Under the pieces are notes generated by a model. That model did no database searches. It saw only the letters and a list, made by a program, of their open reading frames with translations, and was not told the origin of the DNA. Of a stretch of DNA of 64,000 bases, positions 41,722 through 49,823 are shown in pieces. Origin of the DNA: G963675935 sp963823895 (GTDB lineage Bacteria > Planctomycetota > Planctomycetia > Pirellulales > Thermoguttaceae); the NCBI GenBank assembly GCA_963823895.1, contig CAWGNG010000035.1, positions 62,001 through 126,000 on the forward strand, read 5' to 3'. Every line of letters starts with the position of its first letter. Positions within the stretch are counted from its first letter, which is position 1. The position numbers and the translations under genes are program-made.

Positions 41722-43560
41722 TCAACGGTCGCCGACGGCTTGCGCAATCGACAATTCGCACTCGCGTTTCAGATATTCGCGCCCTTGCCGAATCCCGATG
41801 TGATCCCAGGGCAGGGCGGCGTCGGTGGGGCAGGGGAGGTGCAGCGTTCTTTCGACATTGATGCCGGCGTCGGCCAACGCTTGCCACCATAGCTCGGGCT
41901 GCAGTTGCTCGGCCCAGCCGTCGAAGCGGGCGCCGCGGCGCCAGGCCAACTCGATCGCCGCGCCGACGCGGCCGTCGCCGCGACACATTACGCCCTCCAA
42001 GAGGCTCGTCTCGATGTCGTGACATTTCAGTTGCACGCTCCGCAAGCGTTTTTGCCGATGCAGAAACTCGTGGGCGTCGCGGAAATACTCGCGCCGGCGC
42101 ATCGGGTTCCACTGAAACGGCGTCTGCGGTTTCGGCACGAAGTTCGAGACGTTCGCCACGACCGTAATCGCCCGGCCGCGAATCTCCAGGCCAAGTCGCG
42201 CGATCGTTTCCGACATCTCGATGATTCCCGCCAGATCGGCCTCCGTTTCGCCAGGCAGGCCGCACATGAAGTAGAGCTTGACCCGCGAAAAGCCGTTCTC
42301 GAACGCCCGGCGGCACCCGGCGTACAGATCCTCGTTGGTGATCGGCTTGCCGATCCGCCGCCGCATCTCGTCCAACGCCGCCTCGGGAGCGAGGGTCAAA
42401 CCGGAGTGGCGGTCGGTGTTCATCAGATCGCCGACCATCAACAACTGCTCGTTGATCCGCAGGCTCGGCAGCGAAATGCCAACGCCCAGTGGCCGAAACG
42501 TCCCTTGCAGCCGCCGCATCAACTCGTCGAAGTGCGGATAGTCGCTGGTGGAGAGCGAGAGGAGCGAAATCTCGTTGTAGCCGGTGTTGTGGTACTGTTC
42601 GAGAGCGGCCTGAACGATCGTCTCGACCTTGCGAAACCGCAACGGCCGCTTGATCGTGGTGCTTTGGCAGAAGCGGCACTTGCCGGGACAGCCGCGCATG
42701 ATCTCGATGGCGATGCGGTCTTGCACGCATTCGACGTACGGCACGACCGGCCGCGATGGCGGCGGGAACGCATCGAGATCGGCCACGACCGCCGGCTCGA
42801 TCCGCTCGGGCAGGTCGCCGCGAATCGGCAAGACCGACGTCGGCCGATCGCCGCCGTGTTCTTCCAAGTGGTAGAATCGCGGCACGTAAGCATAGGGCAG
42901 TCGCGCGGCCATCTCGGCGAGCGCTTTCTCGCGAGCGTCAAAGGGGACAGTCCCATTTTCGCTGACACGAGAATTGGGACAGTCCCCGCCGCCCGCTTGC
43001 TTCAGTTGCAGCCAGAGATCGCACACGGCCGGCAGCGCCTCTTCGCCGTCGCCGACGACGAACAGGTCGATGAACCGCGACATCGGCTCCGGATTGACCG
43101 CGCACGGCCCGCCGGCGATCACCAGCGGATGGGCCATCGTGCGATCTTCCGCCAGAATCGGAATTCCGCCGCGATCGAGCATCGTCAGGACGTTGCTGTA
43201 GCAGAGGTCGTATTGCAGCGTGAAGCCGAGGACGTCAAACTCCGCCAGCGGCGTGAAGGTTTCAAGACTCCATAGCGGCAGACTTCGCTCGCGGAGCATC
43301 TTTTCCACGTCGCCCAGTGGCGTAAACGCCCGTTCGCAGGCCCAATCGTCGCGGCGGTTCATCAGGTCGTATAGCACCTGCAAGCCGTGGTGGCTCATGC
43401 CGATCGAATAAGCGTCGGGAAAGGCGAGGCACAGCTTGCCGCGGACGGAGCGATGGTCTTTGACTACCGCGTTCCATTCGCCGCCGATGTATTGAGCCGG
43501 TGTTTGTGCATCCGGCAGCAGGTGATCGACAATGATGCTCTTCAACGCCTGGTTCAGCAT
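41722..43560 (-). CDS. B12-binding-type radical SAM protein (TIGR03960-like)
   Basis: This 612-aa protein has an N-terminal cobalamin-binding-like region (KLCLAFPDAYSIGMSHHGLQVLYDLMN, FDVLGFTLQYDLCYSNVLTML, HPLVIAGGPCAVNPEP) and a radical SAM domain with the cluster motif RGCPGKCRFCQ (three Cys spaced C-x3-C-x2-C, about residue 295). The order and the motifs match the TIGR03960 family, whose substrate is unknown; it often has a partner involved in TIGR03936. Residues 190-206 (GDCPNSRVSENGTVPF) come from the 45-bp in-frame palindrome, in the loop after LWLQLKQAGG. Its C-terminal end lies next to the toxin promoter on the same strand. Confidence 0.9.
   Translation of the reverse strand: MLNQALKSIIVDHLLPDAQTPAQYIGGEWNAVVKDHRSVRGKLCLAFPDAYSIGMSHHGLQVLYDLMNRRDDWACERAFTPLGDVEKMLRERSLPLWSLETFTPLAEFDVLGFTLQYDLCYSNVLTMLDRGGIPILAEDRTMAHPLVIAGGPCAVNPEPMSRFIDLFVVGDGEEALPAVCDLWLQLKQAGGGDCPNSRVSENGTVPFDAREKALAEMAARLPYAYVPRFYHLEEHGGDRPTSVLPIRGDLPERIEPAVVADLDAFPPPSRPVVPYVECVQDRIAIEIMRGCPGKCRFCQSTTIKRPLRFRKVETIVQAALEQYHNTGYNEISLLSLSTSDYPHFDELMRRLQGTFRPLGVGISLPSLRINEQLLMVGDLMNTDRHSGLTLAPEAALDEMRRRIGKPITNEDLYAGCRRAFENGFSRVKLYFMCGLPGETEADLAGIIEMSETIARLGLEIRGRAITVVANVSNFVPKPQTPFQWNPMRRREYFRDAHEFLHRQKRLRSVQLKCHDIETSLLEGVMCRGDGRVGAAIELAWRRGARFDGWAEQLQPELWWQALADAGINVERTLHLPCPTDAALPWDHIGIRQGREYLKRECELSIAQAVGDR
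42943..42988. repeat. 45-bp palindromic element, in-frame copy B
   Basis: Read on the minus strand, this is the same palindrome as 25864-25908, with four differences in 45 positions. It is translated in the same frame as copy A, giving GDCPNSRVSENGTVPF. Confidence 0.92.
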
Positions 43561-43763
43561 GTCCTTCGCCGCACCCTTCCTACAACCGCCATTTCCAAAA
43601 GCCTCTTTCCGCTGAGCCGATTATCGCAGATGCAGTGCCCGAAAAACAGGGCACCGGGCTTGGGGGACGGCGAATTGCCGACTATAATATAGGGAACGCG
43701 CTGCACGTTGGACGGCGCCGGCCAAGTCACGATCGTGGTACTCCCGTTTGAAGGAATGTGAAT

Positions 43764-44984
43764 ATGCAGATGTCACGAACCTCGCTAACGGTCTTCCTTA
43801 CACTAGTCCTTGGAGCCTCCAATGCCCTGGCGCAGGGGCGGAGCGCGTTTGATGCCGCCCGGAATAAGATGGTCGACGACGAGATCGTGGGCGCGGGAGT
43901 AAAGAACGCGCGGGTGATCGAGGCGATGCGCGACACGCCGCGGCACGAGTTCATCCCGATCGGACAGCGAAAGAACGCCTACTTCGACATGGCGTTGCCC
44001 ATCGGCGAAGGCCAGACCATCTCGCCGCCGTTTATTGTGGCCTACATGACCGAAGCCATCGACCCCCAGGCGGGCGACAAGGTGCTGGAGATCGGCACCG
44101 GCAGCGGCTATCAAGCCGCCGTGCTCGCCAAGCTCGTCCACGAGGTCTATACGATCGAGATCGTCGCCTCGCTCGGCCGCAAGGCCGAAAAGACGCTGGC
44201 GCGATTGCACTATAACAACGTGCATGTGAAGGTGGGCGACGGCTACCTGGGTTGGCCCAAACACGCGCCGTTCGACAAGATCATCGTCACCTGCTCGCCC
44301 GAAAACGTTCCCACGGCCCTGGTCGAGCAACTCAAGGACGGCGGCCGCATAGTGATTCCCTGCGGCGAGCGATACCAGCAGACGCTCTACTTGCTGAAAA
44401 AGGCCAACGGCAAACTTACCGCCGACGCATTGCAGCCGGTGCTGTTCGTGCCGATGACGGGCAAGGCGGAAGAGGGGCGCAAGGTCCAGCCCGATCCGAC
44501 GCGGCCGACGATCGAAAACGGCGGCTTCGAGAGCGTCGCCGGCGATCCTCCCGCTCCCACGGGCTGGTACTACCAGCGGCAATTGGAATTGGTCCACGAC
44601 AAAGACGCCCCGGAGGGGAAAAATTACATCACGTTTAAGAACACCACGCCCGGCCGCGGCAGCCATGCGCTGCAAGGTTTTCCGGTCGACGGCCGCAAGG
44701 TGGTGCAGTTGCGGATTTCAGCGCACGTTCGCGGCCGCGACATTCGACCCGGACCGGCCCCCAAGCAAGTGGCCGCTATCATCGTCAATTTCTACGACGA
44801 ACACCGCACGCCCATCAGCGAGACGGTCTTCAACACATGGCGTGGCACGTTCGATTGGCAGTCCGAAACGCGGTCGATCAACGTTCCACTAAGAGCCCGC
44901 GAGGGCATCATGTACATCGGCTTGCTCGGCGCCGTAGGAGAGATTTCGTTCGACGAGATCAAGTTGAGCGCGGTGAAGAAGTAA
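43764..44984 (+). CDS. Exported protein-L-isoaspartate O-methyltransferase with C-terminal beta domain
   Basis: This 406-aa protein has a signal peptide (LTVFLTLVLGASNALAQG) and then a complete PCMT domain: VIEAMRDTPRHEFIP (about residue 53), IGEGQTISPPFIVAYM (about 80), the SAM-binding VLEIGTGSGYQAAVLA (about 108) and DGGRIVIPCG (about 195). PCMT repairs isoaspartyl residues using SAM. From residue 250 a second domain follows, starting with ENGGFESVAG and ending with ISFDEIKLSAVKK, which resembles a CBM4/9 or galactose-binding beta-sandwich. Secretion plus a carbohydrate-binding-like tail is unusual for a SAM-dependent enzyme. The ATG at 43764 has a GGAAT site upstream. Confidence 0.87.
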   Translation: MQMSRTSLTVFLTLVLGASNALAQGRSAFDAARNKMVDDEIVGAGVKNARVIEAMRDTPRHEFIPIGQRKNAYFDMALPIGEGQTISPPFIVAYMTEAIDPQAGDKVLEIGTGSGYQAAVLAKLVHEVYTIEIVASLGRKAEKTLARLHYNNVHVKVGDGYLGWPKHAPFDKIIVTCSPENVPTALVEQLKDGGRIVIPCGERYQQTLYLLKKANGKLTADALQPVLFVPMTGKAEEGRKVQPDPTRPTIENGGFESVAGDPPAPTGWYYQRQLELVHDKDAPEGKNYITFKNTTPGRGSHALQGFPVDGRKVVQLRISAHVRGRDIRPGPAPKQVAAIIVNFYDEHRTPISETVFNTWRGTFDWQSETRSINVPLRAREGIMYIGLLGAVGEISFDEIKLSAVKK

Positions 44985-45028
44985 CGGCCACTCGGCGGTT
45001 TCGCCCCGGCATCCACGGGGGAAGTGTC

Positions 45029-45053
45029 GCGCGTGGGCGCGGCGGCTAAACGG
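45029..45053. repeat. GCGTGGGCGCGGCGGCTAAAC repeat, copy 4
   Basis: The single copy of this repeat lies in the 75-bp gap between the convergent pcm-type and rodA genes, just before the rodA stop codon. Confidence 0.75.
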
Positions 45054-45059
45054 CGTCAA

Positions 45060-46193
45060 CTACGCCTTGGTCCATCGAAACGGCTCGTTCGATACTTCGT
45101 AACCGGGGCGAAGGCTAACGTTGATCAACAGGCCGAGCGCCATTGCGTGGGTCAGCAAGCCCGAGCCGCCATAGCTGACCAGCGGCAGCGACAAACCAGT
45201 AACCGGCAAGAGGCCGACGTTCATGCCGGTGTTTATGATGACCTCGACGCCGAACAATGCCGCCACTCCCGCGGCCAATAACCGCCCAAAGGGCTCGCGG
45301 GTCTCGGCGGCGATGCCCAGCCCTCGCCCTACGAGCAGCGTGAAGAGAGATAACGTCAGCGCCATGCCCGGCAGTCCGAGCCGCTCGCCCAAGACGCAGA
45401 AGATGAAATCGCTACGGGCCTCGGGCAGGTAATAAGCCGCCCGATCCTCGGTGGGCTGACCCGCCGCCAAGCTCCCCCAAGCGCCGCCGAGTGCGAGCAT
45501 CCGTTTCGCCTGGTGCAATTGATAGGCGTTGTCGCCGGGGCGGTGGTCGGGAGGGGGCTGATCGAACAGAGCCGTGATCCGCAACTTCTGCTCGATGCTC
45601 ATTTCCATCCACAGCCCGGGCAGAACCAGCAGGCCCATCAGCACCACGCAGGCAAGGTCGCCGCGTTTCGCTCCGGCGGCGAAGAGCATCACAAAGAACA
45701 CGGGCAGAAGCACCAGCGACGTCCCCAGGTCGGGCTCCTTGAGAATCAGCAGCACCGGCACAAGGGTCAAGACCAGCGGCGCCGCCAGCCCGCGCAGCCG
45801 CCGGTAGTTGTCGCGATACATCAGGTATCTTGCCAACGCCAAAATGAACGCCAGCTTCGCCAAGTCGGACGGCTGGAATCCAAGCGACCCGAAATGGATC
45901 CAGCGATGTGCGGCATTTTTCGCCGGGAAAGCATATACCGCCACCAGCAGTAAAATGGCGAGAAAAAACAGCGCGTAACTGAACCGCTCCAGGACGCGGT
46001 AGTCGAAGGTAGTGGCCAGCAACATGACGGCCAACGCGATTGCGGCATACGCGAGCTGTTGGTGCAGAAAGCGTCCGCTCCCTTCGGTCAACTCTTCGAC
46101 CCGCGCGATTCCGATCGCCCCCAAGCCGACCAGCAGGAGGGCGGCGGCAACAATCGACCAGGGCAATCGCCGAAGCCAGATCGCTGGTTTCAC
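45060..46193 (-). CDS. rodA: RodA/FtsW family peptidoglycan glycosyltransferase
   Basis: This 377-aa polytopic protein has ten predicted helices and the SEDS signatures: WIHFGSLGFQPSDLAKLAFILALARYL (about residues 100-126), LLILKEPDLGTSLVLLPVFF (about 148-167), LPEARSDFIFCVLGERLG (about 255-272) and a closing LPLVSYGGSGLLTHAMALGLLINV. The Asp in KEPDLGT and the Glu in VLGERLG are typical SEDS residues. RodA polymerises glycan strands during elongation, with a class B PBP. No partner gene lies nearby. It is a sign that peptidoglycan synthesis is present in this planctomycete. Confidence 0.93.
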   Translation of the reverse strand: MKPAIWLRRLPWSIVAAALLLVGLGAIGIARVEELTEGSGRFLHQQLAYAAIALAVMLLATTFDYRVLERFSYALFFLAILLLVAVYAFPAKNAAHRWIHFGSLGFQPSDLAKLAFILALARYLMYRDNYRRLRGLAAPLVLTLVPVLLILKEPDLGTSLVLLPVFFVMLFAAGAKRGDLACVVLMGLLVLPGLWMEMSIEQKLRITALFDQPPPDHRPGDNAYQLHQAKRMLALGGAWGSLAAGQPTEDRAAYYLPEARSDFIFCVLGERLGLPGMALTLSLFTLLVGRGLGIAAETREPFGRLLAAGVAALFGVEVIINTGMNVGLLPVTGLSLPLVSYGGSGLLTHAMALGLLINVSLRPGYEVSNEPFRWTKA

Positions 46194-46569
46194 AGCTAGT
46201 TTTCTTTCCTGCTGCCGGTTGACTTCCCGTGCGGTATCTGACGTAGTTGAGCGTCCGGCAACTGACGTGGCCTCATAGCCGGAGTGTGTTTAGGCAAAGG
46301 CCGATGCCCCATCGTTTACCGCCGTAAACTACAGTGTTTATTACGGTTATGTCAATTGCACCAAGAAGACGGCCCATCTCACCATGCCTTAGGGGTAGCA
46401 GATACGCCGCCTGCAACGAAAAAACGTTACAAATAACCTGTTTCTCACAACCTGCCGCGCCCGGGAAGTCTTCCCATACTACTTGATTTTTGCCTGCCTG
46501 CTGCTATCTTTTCTACAGTGCGTCAACTGGGGATTTGGTTTTTCCTAATAGGAAGGGAGCAAGAAAAAC
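46194..46569. other. 376-bp intergenic region with a promoter
   Basis: It holds the control regions of rodA (minus) and of the Cys-rich gene (plus). The middle (46300-46500) is AT-richer than the surroundings. The inverted words CCGTAAAC (46322-46329) and GTTTATTACGG (46335-46345) could be an operator. No gene is seen. Confidence 0.55.
46483..46510 (+). promoter_or_regulatory. Candidate promoter of the Cys/Gly/Tyr-rich gene
   Basis: TTGATT (46483-46488) and TATCTT (46505-46510) are 16 bp apart, 60 bp before the start codon. A GGAAGGGAG ribosome site follows at about 46551-46559. Confidence 0.5.
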
Positions 46570-47409
46570 ATGAGTCGTACAAGTTGGAAGTGCTTGGTGG
46601 TCGTAGTGATGTTGGCAGTCGCCCTTGCGGTTGCGGCCCCTCAGGCGAACGCCTGCGGAGGTCGGTGTTGCGGCGGCTGGGGCGGATGCGGCTGGGGTTG
46701 TGGCTATGGCTATGGTTGCGGTTGGGGCTATAGCTGGGGTGGCTGTTCGTCGTGCTACGGCCTCGGAGGCTGCTGTGGCACTTACTTGGCCAGCGACTGG
46801 TACCTTGGGCGGTGCCATGGGTGCGGCTACGGTCATGGGTGCGGCTACGGTTGTGGTTGCGGCTACGGTGGTTGGAGTTACGGATGCGGTTGTGGCTCGG
46901 GTTGCAATTACGGCTACAGTCCATGCTGTGGCGATGTCCCGGTGACCGGCACGCTGGCACCATCCACACAAAGTCCGACCCCCGCCAAGAAACCGGCTGG
47001 CGAGCCGCCGTTGGAAATGCCCGGCGCGCCCACTCCTTCGGAACCAGGATCTGGCCCAGTGCCTACCGCAGTGCCGGGTACGGTGCCGGGTGGGGTGCCC
47101 ACACCGACGCCGCCAAAGACCAGTTCGTTCTCGACTGAGAATAGCGGCGTGCTGACCGTTTCGGTCCCTTACGACGCCAAGGTGACGGTAAACGGCCGGT
47201 TGACCAAGGCCACCGGCAGCCGACGTCAGTTCATCTCCTTTGGCTTGCAGCCGGGCCTCAGCTACAAGTATGTGGTCAAGGCGGAAGTCGTTCGCGATGG
47301 GCAGACCGTCGAAGATACCCGCACGGTCAGCCTGACGGCCGGCCAGATCGAATCCGTGGCTTTCGGATTCAACCTAACGCCGCCGGAGCAAGTGGCAGCT
47401 TCCAAGTAA
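46570..47409 (+). CDS. Exported Cys/Gly/Tyr-rich protein with TIGR03000 domain
   Basis: This 279-aa protein has a signal peptide (CLVVVVMLAVALAVAAPQANA). Residues 30-120 are about 80% Gly, Cys, Tyr and Trp in repeats such as CGWGCGYGYGCGWG and GYGHGCGYGCGCGYGG. A Pro/Thr/Ser-rich linker (residues 125-190) leads to the C-terminal TIGR03000 domain, known mainly in planctomycetes: LTVSVPYDAKVTVNGRLTKATG, ISFGLQPGLSYKYVVKAEVVRDGQTVEDTRTVSLTAGQ. The Cys-rich part may be cross-linked outside the cell. It is monocistronic, between its own promoter and a strong terminator. Confidence 0.9.
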   Translation: MSRTSWKCLVVVVMLAVALAVAAPQANACGGRCCGGWGGCGWGCGYGYGCGWGYSWGGCSSCYGLGGCCGTYLASDWYLGRCHGCGYGHGCGYGCGCGYGGWSYGCGCGSGCNYGYSPCCGDVPVTGTLAPSTQSPTPAKKPAGEPPLEMPGAPTPSEPGSGPVPTAVPGTVPGGVPTPTPPKTSSFSTENSGVLTVSVPYDAKVTVNGRLTKATGSRRQFISFGLQPGLSYKYVVKAEVVRDGQTVEDTRTVSLTAGQIESVAFGFNLTPPEQVAASK

Positions 47410-47455
47410 CCGGACTTCCACACGGTGTCCGGTGCGAAGCTTAATGTCTGGGTGT

Positions 47456-47482
47456 TGGGCTGGCAACTGTGCTGCCAGCCCA
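47456..47482. repeat. Hairpin with 10-bp stem before the terminator
   Basis: TGGGCTGGCA (47456-47465) pairs with TGCCAGCCCA (47473-47482). The sequence recalls the in-frame palindrome at 11529-11559 but is not identical. Confidence 0.55.
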
Positions 47483-47538
47483 CGCCGGCAGTAAGACTGC
47501 TGGCCAGACCCAGTTCAGACAAACGATCGACGAGATTG

Positions 47539-47577
47539 AGCCCCCTCGACCGTCTTTTTTCGGTGAGGGGGCTTTTT
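47539..47577 (+). terminator. Intrinsic terminator
   Basis: AGCCCCCTC (47539-47547) pairs perfectly with GAGGGGGCT (47565-47573), extended by an ACCG/CGGT pair past a one-base bulge, with a T-rich loop and a TTTTT tail. It is the clearest rho-independent terminator in the window and follows the TIGR03000 gene by 130 bp. Confidence 0.9.
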
Positions 47578-47684
47578 CTATCGCCTTCTGCAACGAGAAG
47601 CGATCGGGCCCGAGACTGATTTGCAATTGAGATTTCGCGTCAAGCGTGCGATAATGCTGGTTTCCCCGTTACAGGAGACTGTCC

Positions 47685-48692
47685 GTGTCTGATTGTGTCG
47701 CGGTCGTGGGCGCCACCGGCGCCGTGGGAACCATCATTCGTGAACTGCTCGAAGTCCGCAAGTTTCCCTTCCGCACGATAAAATTTGTGGCTTCCAGCCG
47801 ATCCGCCGGAAGAAAGATCCCTTTCGCTGGGCAAGAGATCACGGTTGAGGAGTTGAAGGGGCCGGTTTTCGACGGGGTGGACCTGGTCATCAGCAGCACT
47901 CCCGACGAGGTGGCCCGCGACTTCATTCCCGACGCCGTTCGCCGCGGCTGCGTGGTGATCGACGAGAGCGGCTACTGGCGGATGGATCCCAACGTGCCGC
48001 TGGTCATCCCAGAGGTCAACGGCCATGCGGTTGCGAGGCATCGCGGGATCATCGCCAGCCCGAACTGTTCGACGACGCAACTGGTCCAAGCCCTAAAGCC
48101 GCTGCACGACGCCGGCCGCGTGCTCCGCGTGGTCGTCAGCACGTATCAGGCGGTCAGCGGCGCGGGCCTGGCCGGCAGCCGTGATCTGGCCGGCGGCACC
48201 AAAGCCATGCTGGCCGACGAGCCGTACCAGTACGAGTGCTTCCCCTATCCGATCGCCTTTAATTGCATTCCGCAGATCGGCTCGCTGAAGCACAAGGGCT
48301 ACACGTCGGAAGAGATGAAGATGGTCTACGAGACGCGGAAGATGCTTGAAGACGATTCGATTCAGGTTTGCCCGACGTGCGTCCGCGTGCCGGTCAACAA
48401 CTGCCACAGCGAGAGCATCTTGGTCGAGACCGAGCGGAAGATCACGGTTGAGGAGGCCCGCAAGTTGTTCGCCGCCACGCCGGGATTGGTTGTCGTCGAC
48501 GATCTCGCCAAGAGGGAATATCCGATGCCGATCGACTGCGACCGTCGCGACGAGACGTTTATTGGCCGAATTCGCGAGGATATATCGAGTCCCAACGGAT
48601 TGGCGTTCTGGTGCGTCAGCGATAATCTCCGCAAGGGTGCGGCGACCAACGCGGTGCAGATCGCGGAATTGCTGGTGAGTGGCACCAAATAA
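47685..48692 (+). CDS. asd: Aspartate-semialdehyde dehydrogenase
   Basis: This 335-aa enzyme has the N-terminal NADP motif VAVVGATGAVGTIIRELLEVRKFP (residues 4-27), the catalytic Cys in ASPNCSTTQL (about 126), the stretch QAVSGAGLAG and the C-terminal VRVPVNNCHSESILVE (about 228-243). It reduces aspartyl phosphate to aspartate semialdehyde for Lys, Thr, Met and diaminopimelate synthesis. The start is GTG at 47685, with AGGAG 7 nt upstream; no ATG is nearby. It is the first gene after the terminator. Confidence 0.96.
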   Translation: MSDCVAVVGATGAVGTIIRELLEVRKFPFRTIKFVASSRSAGRKIPFAGQEITVEELKGPVFDGVDLVISSTPDEVARDFIPDAVRRGCVVIDESGYWRMDPNVPLVIPEVNGHAVARHRGIIASPNCSTTQLVQALKPLHDAGRVLRVVVSTYQAVSGAGLAGSRDLAGGTKAMLADEPYQYECFPYPIAFNCIPQIGSLKHKGYTSEEMKMVYETRKMLEDDSIQVCPTCVRVPVNNCHSESILVETERKITVEEARKLFAATPGLVVVDDLAKREYPMPIDCDRRDETFIGRIREDISSPNGLAFWCVSDNLRKGAATNAVQIAELLVSGTK

Positions 48693-48710
48693 CCGGTAGG
48701 TTGCAGGCGT

Positions 48711-49418
48711 ATGACGCTCCGAAGGTGGTTTCTTGCAGCATACGGCGTATTGGTCGGTTTGGCGTTCGCTGCGGTAATTCGGAATGCCGCCGGCGTAACG
48801 AGTCCCGTTGCCATCGCCGCTTGGATCGCCGCCCTTGGCGGCGTATTCGGCTTGCTTGGCTGGGCGCTTGCTGGATCGCCTGATTGGCCGAGTACTTGGC
48901 GGATCGTTGTCGCGCTCCCTCTCGCGCCTTTCGCGCTGGCGGGGGGGTTGCTGGGACTTGGAGTGGTCCTCGTCCCGGTCGCGGCGATGTGGCCCTTCTT
49001 GCGGGTAAGGCATGCTGTGCGGGAGCGGAAGTACCTCAACGCCTTGCGGTCCCAGGGCAGGTTCGTCACCGCAGACGATCTGCGACCGAGGCTGGATGCG
49101 GGACTGGGGACTCTCATCGTCGACACGGGACAGAAAGGCCCGCATCGCGTGTGGTGGACGGAAGACGATCTGCTCGGTCTGGGAAATCCGGTATCGACGA
49201 AAGAGGAGTTTTTTGCGGCCCTCAAAGGAGAGCACGCCTTCAACGCTCGATGCTTGACGGAGTATCTTGAAGATAAGACAGGTAAGGCTTTACTCACGTC
49301 GATGAGAACCGGCGATTTTCGCGGCGAGCGACTGGGCCGCACCTTTCCTAAAGCGAAGGTAGTAACGGTCGTTCGCGCATTCCCGCGGCCGGAAGCCCGA
49401 GATCGCCAAGAGCCCTGA
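48711..49418 (+). CDS. Uncharacterised membrane protein
   Basis: This 235-aa protein starts 18 bp after asd. It has three helices (WFLAAYGVLVGLAFAAVI; VAIAAWIAALGGVFGLLGWAL; IVVALPLAPFALAGGLLGLGVVLVPVAAM) and then a soluble domain of about 130 residues (LRSQGRFVTADDLRPRLDAGLGTLIVDTGQKGPHRVWWTEDDLL). It ends in a basic segment. I do not recognise a family. It could be in the asd transcript, but no link to amino acid synthesis is seen. Confidence 0.65.
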   Translation: MTLRRWFLAAYGVLVGLAFAAVIRNAAGVTSPVAIAAWIAALGGVFGLLGWALAGSPDWPSTWRIVVALPLAPFALAGGLLGLGVVLVPVAAMWPFLRVRHAVRERKYLNALRSQGRFVTADDLRPRLDAGLGTLIVDTGQKGPHRVWWTEDDLLGLGNPVSTKEEFFAALKGEHAFNARCLTEYLEDKTGKALLTSMRTGDFRGERLGRTFPKAKVVTVVRAFPRPEARDRQEP

Positions 49419-49559
49419 TTGGAGAAACGTGCGGCCGGCGTGTTTTGTCGAAGCCACATCTCGACGTACGAGGTCCGGCGATCGTTGACACCCCAGTCGG
49501 CGGTTGTAAAATCAGATGTGATGATCGCAACCCGCCGTAGCCAATTCTGTGGTTGCAAC

Positions 49560-49757
49560 ATGAACCTATTGGGAACGCGAGAACTGGAAGTAACCCGCGA
49601 AAAACTGCGGCTGCTGGAAGAACACTACCGCAGACGCCCTGAAGAGCCAGCGGAAAACCCGCACACGCGGGAACTGAGCTTGCTCTCCTTGAAAAAGACG
49701 ATCAACCAGCTCAAAGAGGAAATCGCCCGTTACGAGGCTCATGCGAGCGCGAAGTGA
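49560..49757 (+). CDS. Small coiled-coil protein of 65 aa
   Basis: The protein begins MNLLGTRELEVTREKLRLLEEHYRR and continues with SLLSLKKTINQLKEEIARYEAHA, a two-helix heptad pattern found in small uncharacterised bacterial proteins that often sit near toxin-antitoxin genes. A longer frame to 49419 is open but has no coding character. An in-frame ATG at 49521 (MIATRRSQ) is an alternative start. It lies 66 bp before the GH172 gene. Confidence 0.65.
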   Translation: MNLLGTRELEVTREKLRLLEEHYRRRPEEPAENPHTRELSLLSLKKTINQLKEEIARYEAHASAK

Positions 49758-49823
49758 CGAACACAGCGGTCTTCTTGAACTTTCTGCGTCCATCACTCCC
49801 CTGGTCATCATAGGTGTTTGACG

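Noticed and set aside
46300..46420. tRNA or structured RNA in the AT-rich gap before the Cys-rich gene
   Set aside because: No cloverleaf or T-loop sequence could be fitted; only a short inverted repeat is present.
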